The notes under the pieces: model-generated
Seen by the model: only the letters and a program-made list of their open reading frames with translations
The model's database searches: none
Told to the model about the DNA's origin: nothing
Assembly (NCBI GenBank): GCA_964035015.1
Contig: OZ035998.1
Coordinates: 22,587,479-22,651,478, forward strand
DNA length: 64,000 nt
From: Corallium rubrum
Lineage: Eukaryota; Cnidaria; Anthozoa; Scleralcyonacea; Coralliidae
Direction: 5' to 3'
Shown here: piece by piece, positions 10,241 to 21,090 of the stretch
Numbering within the stretch: the first letter of the stretch is position 1
Layout of the letters: each line of letters starts with the position of its first letter
Translations under genes and position numbers: made by a program

Positions 10241-10430
10241 TTAACTCAACCATGATTAAGAAGTTAACCAGTGATTAACTTTTTAATCATGATTAGTTAA
10301 TCACCCGGCAAAATTGCGCTGTATAAAGGGTGATCAGTCGGGTAATTAACTAACAACTTTTTAACTCCCTCACGAGTGATTAAAAATGTGATTAACCTAA
10401 CTAACATAAATTAACGGGGGTGTCACGTGG
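10241..10430. repeat. Repeat rich in 'tgattaac' motifs, possible transposon end
   Basis: It begins 'ggggctggttgtataaaaaag' just inside 10215-10240 and carries many copies of 'tgattaac' and its complement. One is the small palindrome GTGATTAACT...AGTTAATCAC at about 10271-10304. The pattern is like the subterminal region of a Harbinger/ISL2EU-type DNA transposon. No matching opposite end was found, so the element cannot be delimited. Confidence 0.35.
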
Positions 10431-12697
10431 TGTTTTTGGAACACCATGGCCATGTTTTGGAACCTTGCGACTGGCGTTCTCTTGAGACTTAACGATGGAA
10501 AAGAGTTCGGATGACATGGTAAAAGCAGATATTATTTTTGAAATATGCAGTGATTCTTTTGATGTATGGTTGTGTGCACTTTAACAGTTAGATATTACAT
10601 TTTGGCTGGAAAATGGTCATAACAATGCCGACATGATGATGTAGTTCAGACATCACTTGAATAATTATGAAAGGAATGGCGATCGAAGTGATGAAACAGA
10701 CGGGAAGAAGAAAAAGATTCAAACAAGCAGTTTACAAACAAGGTAGGTTTAGAGAAATCATTTTAATTCAAACAATTTTAACAATGTAAAACGGAGACTG
10801 TGAATGAGTTATAAATATTAAATATCTTTGTTTACTTTCTAATCAATACATATGGACTCTCCTTTGCATCTGGTTTGTCCTTTCGTGGTTAAAATCGTGG
10901 TTAAAATTATGTTCGTTCTTGGTAAGCATTTATCATAGCTTGTAATTCGCTCAAATCTTTCATTTGGTTTGGATTGCAATCACCTTCTTGTCATACCACT
11001 CTCTTGTTTTTGTAATCTCTACATACGAATTAGTAATTGTGGATTTGCTTGGGTTTTCTCAAGAACGTTCAACCTGTTGCCATGAGAATGATAGAATTCT
11101 TTTTTGCTCTACTTCTTCAAACTTCTATTTCTTGTCTTACATGTAAGTGTGTTACATGCAGTATGTAAGTTGGTAATTGTAATGTCTACCTAATAAAATA
11201 ACATAAAGCAGATAAGGATAGCCTTCGATCAGCAGTGAACTGGTAGGTGACTGATTTGAATAAACATTATATAAAATAAAATGGGTTTTTGATCTAACTG
11301 CCACTATTCATATAAATCTGACATGTGTGATTACCGTACTGTAAAAGCTCTTAAGCTTCCCCTCTACAAGGTCAAAAATTTAAAAAACCTGGGTGGGGCT
11401 TGATAGAGCTTTTACAATATTATTCATAATACTCTTGCATGTGTTGATTATTGTTATGCACATACTTACTGCTTTATTTTTAAATAATGAACGTTGCATG
11501 GAAGCTTTGAACATAACTTTTTTTTCATGCACTTAAAATAAATTTCATATTTCCGTACATCCATATATTATTCTCGATGTATATTATAAGAATGAGTACA
11601 TGTTCAATAAATAACAATTCAAGGACAAATACTTTTCATCCTGTGAAAATTTGTATAATTCTGAATCTGGGTTTTTATTATCAATTTTTGTGACTACCGT
11701 TGACCTGTCAGCGGGAGCCACTATGTCGGCGAAATCTTGAGTGAGTGCATGAGTGTCTTGGACCTCACTTACGTCATACTCGTGCGGCCATCGCCAGATA
11801 TTCGACACGATCCCTATCACTGATCGCTATATAGTCGAGAAGATCGCCATTGATCGCCAGGTATTCGAAAAGTACTCGAGTTGTTTTCGTGGTATCGTGG
11901 GGTGCATTTTGGTTGCTCTCGAATCTCGATGACAGTCTTGATTTTTGAAAAGTGTTATTTCTTTGCAAATCTTTTCTTCTTGGAGCGGTTTCTGTCATTG
12001 ATCAGTTTATACAAGGTAAGAAATAGTTTCAAAACTGTGACGTTGTTTATCTTATATACCATATACAAAATCTATATAAAATACTTGATCGGATCTCAAA
12101 GCCAACCTCGTACTTCGGTACTTATAGCAGTACTAGAAATATTCAGCTTATAAAGTTTGCTAGAAGTTGGGCCTTCAACTGGGTCCTGTTTCAAAGCTCT
12201 TCTTTTATCGAAGAAATTGTCAATGTTAATGATAAAATCGCTTTATGAGTTTCAGTTTAATTTTGGTTGAATTGTGTGTTGTGCTCACAGACTCATCACT
12301 CATATGTTACTGCATGTACATGTAACACTATTAAGAGTGAGAAATTTTAACCAACTTTGAGGTAGGTGTTTTGATATTAGATCAAACACAACTTTCGAGT
12401 ATTTCAAGATCAAACAAATCAGGAAATGAATCATTGTCAAATGAATTAGTATTTTAAGATAAAGTTTGAGGTAAAAGTTGGCTTAATCTATCCAAGTGTT
12501 TGATCACATATCAAGTGTTTGATCACATATCAAACCTTTGTCTCGCTTATGGTTTCCCCATGTGTTTGGTTTATAAATTATTAACGATTTGGAGAAGTAT
12601 ATATCACGGTGCCCTGTATTTACACTATATACATCTATATCAGAAATTTATGCTGACAAAATATCCTGTATATTGAATTCAATATCTTGTATAATGA
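10431..12697. other. No supported gene
   Basis: About 2.3 kb of AT-rich intronic or intergenic sequence. Several ORFs under 100 codons lack domains. A 19-bp tandem duplication ('caagtgtttgatcacatat') lies near 12490-12531. The direct pattern 'aatattctgtatattgaattcaatatcttgt' at 12660-12690 abuts the next element. Confidence 0.5.
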
Positions 12698-13208
12698 AAT
12701 CCATATCTTTGGCGTTAAAAGCAACGGGAGATATCACCATGGAAATTAATGAAGAAAGTAGGACAGATCGGGTACAACGAGCAACGTTTTCTTTTTTTTT
12801 TTCTGCGCTGGAAGTTCCCGTTTCCATCATTACATTTAGAAGAACAATTATATGTTTTGCTTGTTGATGAGAATTGTTTTCTTGTGACCGGGAATCGGGT
12901 ATTTGAGCAGATTTAGGTTGCGCGCCGCGGCAAATCGGAGGCACAACATTTGCGTTCGACATCGTTGTTATCGTAGTTGTGCGCGCTATTGGACGTGGTT
13001 TCTATTAGATAGTAAATTACAACGTTAGCTCTTCCGAAATATCGTCTTTTACTATCACAAATGCGAACAAATTGGCCACAAAACTAAAATCAAATGGCAG
13101 ACGTTGTAATCTAACTCTGGGCAACAGTGTCCTACTTCAATATGGAGTTAAATTACCGTATTGTCATAGTGATATCTCCCGTTGCGTTTAACGCCAAAGA
13201 TATGGATT
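12698..13208. mobile_element. 511-bp TIR element (MITE-like)
   Basis: The left end (12698-12742) and right end (13165-13208) are inverted copies sharing AATCCATATCTTTGGCG, 'ttaa(aa)gcaacgggagatatcac'. The arms are about 44 bp with few mismatches. The minus-strand ORF inside (12648-12962) crosses the TIR and is not convincing as a gene. Non-autonomous; superfamily unknown. Confidence 0.7.
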
Positions 13209-13510
13209 AAGAAACCAATTAAGTTTGTGCACACCAGAGCTGCTACAGCGGTCTGACCGCAGAATAGTAGATACACCAGAAGTCTGACTCTTGTTAAAGT
13301 ACTAAAATATTCACAATCTGGTGTCTAAGTGTCACTCAATTGTACATTTTGATAAATTGTTGAAAAGTTGTTGTGAGCTGTTGGGAAACTTAAAGCCTTG
13401 AATATGTTGAAAGCCTTGAAATGAAGAAATATATCTGTTGAAACTACAATACTGAGTATTCTACTTTATAAAATAACATGTATACTACGCGAGCCCTGAT
13501 TGGTCAATTG
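13209..13510. other. No supported feature
   Basis: No coding, repeat or RNA signal visible. Confidence 0.4.
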
Positions 13511-13800
13511 CCGTGTTTGGACCAGAGTATCCAAACACGGGAAATTCCCGCCAAAACGATTTTTTGAAAATGTTGGACAGTATATCAGGTTCACTTGTGA
13601 TTATTTTATAAAAGAAATACTAAATGGTTTTTTCCGTGTTTGGAGACTCTTATCCAAACACTTGGGAAATTGCTCGACTTTCGAAAAGCTAAAAACACTC
13701 GCCTACAGCTCGTGTTTTGTTACGCTTTTCTCCAGTCTCGCAATTTTCCGCGTGTTTCGATCAGAGTATCCAAACACGGAAAACCATTTGGTATTTCTTG
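13511..13800. mobile_element. MITE with a repeated CGTGTTTGGA hairpin
   Basis: 13611-13643 and 13769-13800 are inverted copies (AAGAAATAC, AAATGGTTTT, CCGTGTTTGGA), defining a 190-bp foldback. Three hairpins with stem GTGTTTGGA/TCCAAACAC and a 6-9-base loop (mostly 'ccagagta', 'gactctta', 'tcagagta') sit at about 13512, 13636 and 13750. The outermost one at 13512-13540 lies outside the foldback, so the unit may be part of a larger or older copy. Confidence 0.65.
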
Positions 13801-14315
13801 AGTCTTATTTAAAATACTAGCAGAATCACAAAATATTAGTGATATGCACAACACTTGAATGCCACTGACAGCATATTTATGACAGGTAAAATGTTGTTTT
13901 GGAACACAATGGTGATAAAAAATCAAAAAAATGAAGAAGAAAAAATTCAAAAAAAATCCTGAATTTTACAAGTTCACTTCATGTAAAACTTTGGGGCACA
14001 TTTATAATGCTAATATATGCTATGCCATATATTAATATATGGAAACAGCCAGTAAAGATGTATGTATAGTATGCCTGTGCCATGTTCAAAATAGCAACAC
14101 ATGTATAAAATGATTTAAAATAACCCATTTTGTGTGTGTGTCTATGTGCTTTTTGTATCTTCTTTCCTGCCTGGTTGCTGGATTGAGACAGGGAGTCATC
14201 AAGTAAGGATGACAGGCTCATCCACTATCTCCCAGCAAAACGCCATTGTGTTCAGGGTGTGCTCTCCTGCATTGATAAAGTGTCCTCCCCACCATTGATG
14301 TTTGGAATATAAAAG
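13801..14315. other. No supported feature
   Basis: No gene or strong repeat. This region directly precedes the truncated 5' end of LINE-D. Confidence 0.4.
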
Positions 14316-16884
14316 AATCGTGAATGGAACCAGTTAAACGCAGGTAAACCAAGAGGACGAGATCACCAAACGTTCGCTGATTACAAGGAGGCAAAACGCC
14401 TGTTTAGGAAGGAGCAGAGATGTTGCGCGGCGGAGTTTGCGGCGAAAGAATATGAAGAACTTGCAAGTGCTGACGAACAAAATTACGATAGATTCTGGTC
14501 ATTAATTAACTTACGGAAACGACATAAACAAAGTGTACCGATTCTCGAAGTTGATGGTCAAATTTTTGATAAACCACGGAATATCGCGGAAAAATGGGCC
14601 GACTACTTTGAAAAGCTTCATACACCAGGCGCAGATGCTGATGCTGATGTTACACGCGAAGTATATGCGATTGCCGAGCGCCAAAACGACTATGACGACA
14701 TCCTTGATACACCAATATTGATGTCTGAGTTAAAACATGTCATCAGAACTCTACCGAATGGCAAAACACCTGGTTCGGATGGAATTTGTTACGAACATGT
14801 AAAATGGGGAGGTGACACTCTGCAATACCACATGCTGCTGCTTTTTAATGCAATCATGACGGAAGAACAGATTCCAGAAAGCTTTAAAATTGCAATTAAA
14901 ATTCCAATACCGAAGGGACGCAAAAAGCAAGCAAGAGGTTTCGATGAACATAGAGGCATAAGCCTTCTCCCAGTTTTTGATAAAATTTTATAAAGGCTTA
15001 TTTTCAACAGAATTCAAATGCGACCAAGCACACCCATTCACTTTCTTCAAGGAGCATACCAAAAGGGGCAAGACGCATTAACTACGGCTTTTATGATCGA
15101 CGAAACTATAAAGAATTGCTGCGAACAGGGTGACCGCGTGCATGCCTGTTTCGTAGATATCAGCAAAGCTTTCGACCAAATGTGGATCGATGCGATGTTA
15201 TACAAACTTTATCATGATGCAAAAATTAAAGGGAAATGTTGGCGTATCATCAGCAATTGGTATTTGAACATGAAAGAGTTCGTTTACATTAACGGTACGC
15301 ATTCTAGGACTTACAACCTATTGCAAGGAACACGCCAAGGTGGGATTCTCTCTCCTTGGCTGTTCTTGGTCTATATAAACGATTTGATCAGTGGTTTGGA
15401 AAATAAATGCTGGGGAGTATTCCTGTATCACACATTTTACGGCGCACCCATGTTTGCTGACGATCTAACTGTTTTATCAAGACTCAAGACCGGTCTGGAC
15501 CGACTTCTTAGCTGTTTACACGACTACGCCACAAAGTGGAGAATTGTATTTAACATCAAGAAAACAGTCATCTTGGTATTTGGAGAAAAAACAGTAAACT
15601 CTGCTTCAGCAAGGATCTGGTCTCTAGGTGATGTCCTATTAAATGAAAAGGAAGTTTGGAAAAACTTAGGGAAAATATGGCACATTGATTCTAATTGCAA
15701 AGAACCAGTACAGGAATCGATACATAAAGGGTTCGAGGTCATCTCCAGGCTGGCTAGCATTGGCTGTCGTTCTGGCGGGTTAAATCCTAAGGTTTCCGCT
15801 CGTTTATGGAAGGTGATAGCGCTACCACACATGCTGTATGGTTGTGAACTCTGGTATCTAAAAGCTCAACAATTTAAGGATCTAGAAAAAGTGTTAAATG
15901 TCTTTTGCAGAGCTGTTCAGTCTTTAATTCCTGGCTCATCTGGTTCGGCAGCGAGGGGCCTTTTAGGTCTACACAGTATAAAAGCTGAAATTTGTAAAAG
16001 GAAATTATATCTCTTAGGTAGAATAATTAATTCAGATTCTTCTTTGGCCTATAGAAAGCTCTTCATGCGTCGGCTAATAAAATGGAAATGGCATAACAAC
16101 GCAATGACAGGTTTCATCCCAGACATTATCAAAATTGTACAAGAATTTGATCTTTTTGATTACATTGCTGATTTCTTGATAAATGGAACTTTTCCTTCTA
16201 AGCGTAGATGGAAGGATATTGTAAAGAGCGCAGTTTATGGTAAAGATCAAAACGATTGGGTCGACAAAATAAACAAGAAATCAGAACTGAAATTTTTCCT
16301 TCCCTGTCATCCTCTAATTGGAACTAGCAAGTGGTATGAATTGTGGTATTATTCACCATCACATTCAAAGAAAATAACAGATGTGATACGATTACTTTGT
16401 GGCTCGCTTACAGTAAAGAACGACAGATTTGGAAATGCCGGAACTCTTGCGGCAACCTGCTCAGCTTGTGGAAACAATTTCACGAATCCAATCCATCATG
16501 CATTGCTATTTTGCAGGAAGACTAAACATGCTAGAGAGAATTGGTGGTTGTGGATTACAGATCATCTCCCTATTTCCATTAGCCACATTTTCAATTCTTT
16601 AGATGATCACAGTTTTATTAAGACCTTACTGGGAAATCATTCAGTTTTTAGTACAATTGATAGAAACAGCTTAACAAAAGAATTCGGTTTGCAGTGTGCT
16701 ACATATATCTCGTACTGTGTACAAAACTCGACTTTCGACCCGTTCAAAAATAACTAGACCTTATTAGATTATTTTACAAATTGCCATGTTTATAGTTTAG
16801 TTTTGTTTTGTTGTTGTTTTTTTCTTTCTTTTTTATGCTCAGTTTTGTATACTCTTCATATTTGGAGGCAATAAAGATAAAGAT
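14316..16884 (+). mobile_element. LINE-D: 5'-truncated non-LTR retrotransposon
   Basis: The element carries a nearly intact RT ORF, a short 3' UTR and the 3' end 'aataaagataaagatt' followed directly by (TCAC)n. The endonuclease domain expected upstream is missing; coding similarity begins near 14340. No target duplication could be found because the 3' side is microsatellite. It lies in the 11.6-kb intron between EGF exons B and A, on the opposite strand. Confidence 0.85.
14343..16757 (+). pseudogene. LINE-D reverse transcriptase (one in-frame stop)
   Basis: Reading one frame from GKPRGRDHQTF (14343), the linker (YDRFWSLINLRKRHK) leads into RT: LPNGKTPGSDGICYEH, IKIPIPKGRKKQ, GISLLPVFDKIL. 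A TAA at 14991-14993 stands where the family has a charged residue before RLIFNRIQ. The frame then stays open for 579 codons: ACFVDISKAFDQMW, LLQGTRQGGILSPWLFLVY, catalytic APMFADDLTVLSR, thumb, and a long C-terminal domain with a CCHC-like knuckle CSACGNNFTNPIHHALLFC. The DD pair is intact. Only the single stop and the 5' truncation disable it. Clade not assigned; the C-terminal knuckle and GTRQGG motif suit I/Nimb/Outcast-like or related groups better than CR1. Confidence 0.85.
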
Positions 16885-17495
16885 TTCACTCACTCACTCA
16901 CTCACTCACTCACTCACCCACCCACCCACCCACCCACCCAAAACCCACCCAAACCCACCCACTCACTCACTCACTCACTCACTCACTCACTCACTCACTC
17001 ACTCACTCACTCACTCACCCACTCACTCACTCACTCACTCACTCACTCACTCACTCACTCACTCACTCACTCACTCACTCACTCACTCACTCACTCACTC
17101 ACTCACTCACTCACTCACTCACTCACTCACTCACTCACTCACTCACTCACTCACTCACTCACTCACTCACTCACTCACTCACTCACTCACTCACTCACTC
17201 ACTCACTCACTCACTCACTCACTCACTCACTCACTCACTCACTCACTCACTCACTCACTCACTCACTCACTCACTCACTCACTCACTCACTCACTCACTC
17301 ACTCACTCACTCACTCACTCACTCACTCACTCACTCACTCACTCACTCACTCACTCACTCACTCACTCACTCACTCACTCACTCACTCACTCACTCACTC
17401 ACTCACTCACTCACTCACTCACTCACTCACTCACTCGAATTGACTCACTCTCACTATATCACTCACTCACCCACTCGCTCGCTCGGTCGCTCACT
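16885..17495 (+). repeat. (TCAC)n microsatellite, about 550 bp, on the tail of LINE-D
   Basis: Pure TCAC/ACTC tetranucleotides run from 16885 to 17436, with a (CACC) variant patch near 16915-16960 and one CCAC interruption. A degenerate edge (TCGC, CTCG) extends to 17495. It begins exactly at the LINE 3' end, so the tract probably grew from the element's own simple-repeat tail. Confidence 0.95.
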
Positions 17496-18390
17496 CATTG
17501 TTTACTTAACAGGCAAGTTTCTGCAAGAGGTCTCCAGTTGACAAGTAAAATTGTTATCCAGAGTAAAATGTATAAGTATGGCCAAAAAATGTCCAATTAC
17601 CTGCTAACGAGTTAAACAGATTATATCTCAAAGATTAATTGTTGATAAATCTAAACAGGTAGAGGTGTTGGATAAGTAGTGGTATACAATATACGCATCT
17701 GAACTACATGAAAATGCTCACCAGTTTGGTCGCTCATATTGTATATACTACATGTAACTTAGATAACTCCTTATAACTCTCTCGACATGGTTGATTCGAT
17801 TCCGTGCACAAACGAACGAACGAACTAGCTCACAGGCAGAAAATATTGAACACGACGCCTGGGTCAGGCGTCATTAGGGTTACTGGCAAAGTGCGGAGGT
17901 GCGTGGGTAAAAGATACTGATTGTAGTGTTATTGCAGCAATCACAAAATCGAAGCCTGAATCGAAGGCCTCTCTCCTCCGCAGAGGCTCTATATCGCGCT
18001 AGTAAAGGTGGGAGTGGGCCGACGAAGCCCAGATCGAAGGCTGAATGTGTTGCATACTTCACACTGGTGAACAAATTTTCGATAAAGACAGTCGTCAGCC
18101 ACATTTGATCACTGTTAAACTACAGCCAGTCAGTTTCGAAAACTAACAACAATGTACAAGAACACCTTGATCAAACGGCAAAGCTGTTCAACTTTTTGTC
18201 CAACTCCGAAAGAAAAAGGAGCAAAGAACTTACAACGTGCCTCACGGCCTCACTCCACGTACACGACTAACAACTCACAGGAAGTATTAGTACTAGCAGA
18301 AGTAAAATGTACAAAAATGCAAAATCGTGACCCCCCCCCCCTCCCAAAAAAAAAAAAGAAAAAGAAAAGAAACCGAGGTCGAAACCTAGA
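17496..18390. other. No supported gene
   Basis: No coding signal. It contains a C-rich then A-rich run at 18331-18370. Confidence 0.5.
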
Positions 18391-18415
18391 CTCAGCCTAC
18401 CATAGGTAGCCCGAG
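18391..18415. repeat. Hairpin motif H1, copy 1
   Basis: CTCAGCCTACC-ATA-GGTAGCCCGAG: an 11-bp stem with two mismatches and a 3-base loop. It is preceded by 'tcgaaacctaga' and followed by 'taa'. The same motif, flanks included, occurs at 42018-42042 with a perfect stem. Such a terminal hairpin could be the end of a DNA element, but no partner end is seen. Confidence 0.55.
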
Positions 18416-18434
18416 TAATGAAAGGATAGCTTAC

Positions 18435-18554
18435 CTCGACAAGTTCCGTTAACATCTTCAAGTCCCTCAGAACAATTACACTCAAATGTTCCTGTGAGCT
18501 TTGGGTAACACTTTTTATTCATGGGACAAGGATTAGGTACACAAGGCTTTGCGT
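18435..18554 (-). CDS. EGF-like domain exon B (host gene, minus strand)
   Basis: The 120-bp exon encodes one EGF module: KPC-x4-C-x5-C-x9-C-x1-C-x10-C, with residues CYPK, CNCS and VNGTC. All six cysteines are present. Acceptor '...tatttttag' lies beyond 18554, and donor CGAG|gtaagc follows 18435. Both junctions are phase 1. It is 5.9 kb downstream of exon C and 11.55 kb upstream of exon A. Exons A and B share CYPK, GT(Y/F)-x-CNCS and VNGTC, so they are recent tandem duplicates. The product is extracellular; ligand or partner cannot be inferred. Confidence 0.8.
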
Positions 18555-19765
18555 CTAAAAATAGAAATCTTGCATTCACATTTCATTTAAGAAAATAATA
18601 TTAAAGTAACATTTAAAACATGAGCAGCAGTGTTTTAAAACTCGAGGCGATAGCCGAGTGTCTTAGATCTGATAAAACACGTACTGCAAATGCTTTGAAA
18701 AGCTAAAGTTTATGTAAATCAGGAGGATTCTTTATCATGGACATGGTCTGATTTCCTTTGTGTTTTCCTCAGGAATTGTTAATGATTGTTGAAGTGACGT
18801 TTAAGATTACTTCTTTTGATTGTCAAAGTTTAAACGCGAATAATTAAAGATTGTATGTTTGTTCAACGTTTGAAAAACGTTCTTTGGCCCAGAAATTTGA
18901 GACATTAATTCTATTTCACAGCTACTGACTTCACCAGGATATACATGAATTCTTATTGTAATCGAATAGCCTGTTCAAAATAATTTATTCATACCGAGTT
19001 ATTTCTTTTAAAATATACATGGTCAACGTCGTATCCAACTTAGTCGTCTTACAAGAGTGATTAAGAATATAGCGTCGATCTTTGACAACTATACCCTGCG
19101 AGTCAGAGCCCACTTTCCACCGAAGCTTGCGTAGGTCGGAAAGGCCAACAAACTCGATCTTCGCCCCAAGTTTGGCGCGAGTCAGTCAGGTTTTAAACTG
19201 GTCAAACAAGTTCTAGTTTACGAACACGCGTAAGCAGGAAAATAGGAAGTGACGCGTTAGAGCCTGGGCCCAAAATAGTATCTTGGCAACCGTTCACGTA
19301 TGCTCAAAAAGAAATAGCGAGTTTGTTGGCAGAGCCCACTTTCCCCCAAAGCTTGCGTAGATCGGAAAGGGGCTGTGACTCGCAGGGACAACTAAAACAT
19401 GTTCGTGAATAGTCTACTTATGAAGTTAAGTTTCTGAAAACATGCAAAATGAACGACAACATGCCTTTATTTTCTGCCAGGTATACGCCATTGCGGCAGA
19501 AGACAATCCGAATTTGAGATCTGGGTCCAATGATGTCATTACATGTAGCTGGGTAACTATGTCAACTATCTTAATAATGTCACGTTTTTAGGAGGAAAAG
19601 CAACGTTTCTAACGCAAAATAAACATACTTCCATTTAATTGTTGTCATACAAACTTTCACAGACAAAACAAGCCAGTATCAAACAATCCAAACATCAGTT
19701 TGCTGTTATTATATTCAACTTTAAATTTCCGTTGTATAGGCAGTGTCACAATTTTATTTATCCTG
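18555..19765. other. Intron sequence without supported features
   Basis: No coding or RNA gene is visible. Two imperfect copies of 'agagcccactttcc-ccgaagcttgcgtag-tcggaaag' occur near 19106-19145 and 19332-19372, a short dispersed direct repeat about 225 bp apart. Confidence 0.45.
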
Positions 19766-19862
19766 AGCCAGCTGGGCGTGGGTCCAAAGGCACGGAGCCC
19801 GGTGAGGGTGCTAATCTCGGCATGCGTGGACACCAATTACACGTGAAATTACACGTGAGATG
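19766..19862 (+). repeat. Repeat R1, terminal fragment (copy C)
   Basis: 'ggagcccggtgagggtgctaatctcg' at 19794-19820 matches the end of R1 at 21115-21145 and, inverted, 3985-4015. Only this terminal part is present, next to the PLE fragment, so it is either a truncated R1 or its solo end. Confidence 0.6.
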
Positions 19863-19929
19863 AAAAACTGAAAATAATTCTTTCTAGAACGTGTTTATAT
19901 ATCTGTATGCAAAAATTCGCAACTTGCGC

Positions 19930-20345
19930 GGTTCGGATAGCAGGGGTACTAATCAGGAACGTGAAAAACTACACGAAAGGTTCAAACATTGCCAACCACG
20001 CATGGACAAACGACCACAACATTGATTTTGAAAATGGAAAAGTTATCGACAAGGGCAATTTTCGAAACCGAAAAACTTTAGAGTCTTGGCATACCGCCTT
20101 GACAAATGAAACGGACAATAACTCTAAACCGATTCCTCGGCAATACGCCATTTTTCTCGCGAAGAAATAAACGCCGTCTAATTAATATACACACGTTCAT
20201 CGCACACACATACCACACACACGTCATAACTAATAATAACTTCCGATTGTAAATATATATGTTTAATTGTTTCCATTAATCTCATACCCGTTGAAGGCTT
20301 ACAGTCTGGTAGCCGAAAGCTCGTTTCAATAAATTATTCTGGTCA
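19930..20345 (+). pseudogene. Penelope-like element copy 3, GIY-YIG remnant and 3' end
   Basis: The frame reads GSNIANHAWTNDHNIDFENG...KTLESWHTALTNETDNNSKP, the second half of the PLE GIY-YIG endonuclease, ending at the stop at 20168-20170. The 3' UTR runs into 'gttgaaggcttacagtctgg' and the conserved hairpin at 20284-20325. The 5' half of the endonuclease and the RT are absent. An (AAT)n tract follows. Confidence 0.8.
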
Positions 20346-20374
20346 GTGAACGTTTTATTTACTTTTATTATAAT

Positions 20375-20384
<10 letters not shown>

Positions 20385-20452
<68 letters not shown>
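20385..20452. repeat. (AAT)n microsatellite
   Basis: About 68 bp of uninterrupted AAT/ATA trinucleotides directly after the PLE 3' end. Confidence 0.95.
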
Positions 20453-20453
<1 letters not shown>

Positions 20454-20577
20454 TTAAAAATAAAAACAATAAGATACGGACATAGTTATCTTTGAAATAA
20501 TTGAAGAAGCGCGGCCAGGATTATACATAATGAGTAAAATAGACGTTCTCTGACCAAAATATTTGTTTAATTAATAG

Positions 20578-20625
20578 CGAGCTTTCGGCTGCCAGACTGC
20601 AGCCTTCAACAGGAAGGTAGTAATG
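20578..20625 (-). ncRNA. Conserved PLE 3'-terminal hairpin (PLE-1)
   Basis: On the minus strand: CTGTTGAAGGCTGCAGTCTG then GCAGCCGAAAGCTCG, forming stem GGCTGC/GCAGCC with loop AGTCTG, followed by GAAA. The same structure stands at 24118-24155 (plus), and at 20284-20325 the stem changes but still pairs (GGCT(T)AC/GTAGCC), a compensatory change. PLEs are known to carry hammerhead ribozymes; here GAAA fits that core, but CUGANGA does not (CUGUUGA). Confidence 0.4.
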
Positions 20626-20728
20626 TAATATAAAACCAACAAATTAAAATATTCAACTAAAATATAAAATATAGGCAGTAATATGATATAAAAGAGAAGC
20701 GATAATAATAATAACAAAAAGTTATTTT

Positions 20729-21090
20729 TTAAGTATAATATTGTTCTGGTAACGGCATAGAGTTGTTGTCAGCTTGTGTGGTTAATGCAGTGTGCCATGA
20801 TTCCAAAGTTTTTCTTGTGCGATAGCTCCCTCTGGCGATTACTTGACCTTCATCAAAGTTGATCCTGTGGTCATTAGCCCAGGCATGGCTTGCGATGTTA
20901 GAGCCAGCTTTGTGTGTGTTGACGTTTCTAACGTGTTCTTTTTTCCGTGTTTCGAAACATCTCCCAGTTTCACCGATGTAACTCCATGGGCAATCTTCAC
21001 AATCAATTTTATAAACCATGTTTGTTTGTTTGTTTATAGTGGGCTTGTCTTTAGGGCTAGGAAATTCCTGTTGAAGAGTTTTTAATGGCT
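20729..21090 (-). pseudogene. PLE-1 GIY-YIG endonuclease domain
   Basis: The product starts at KPLKTLQQEFPSPKDKPTINKQ, then MVYKIDCEDCPWSYIGETGR (GIY-YIG motif, with the PLE-specific CxxC upstream of YIG), ETRKKEHVRNVNTHKAGSN, IASHAWANDHRINFDEG, RKTLESWHTALT and a stop. The arginine and glutamate expected in the fold are present. It is separated from its RT by the R1 insertion, so it cannot be translated with it. Confidence 0.85.

Noticed and set aside
16808-17443. 211-residue ORF of THSL repeats
   Set aside because: Pure translation of the (TCAC)n tract; all three frames are open because the unit lacks stops.
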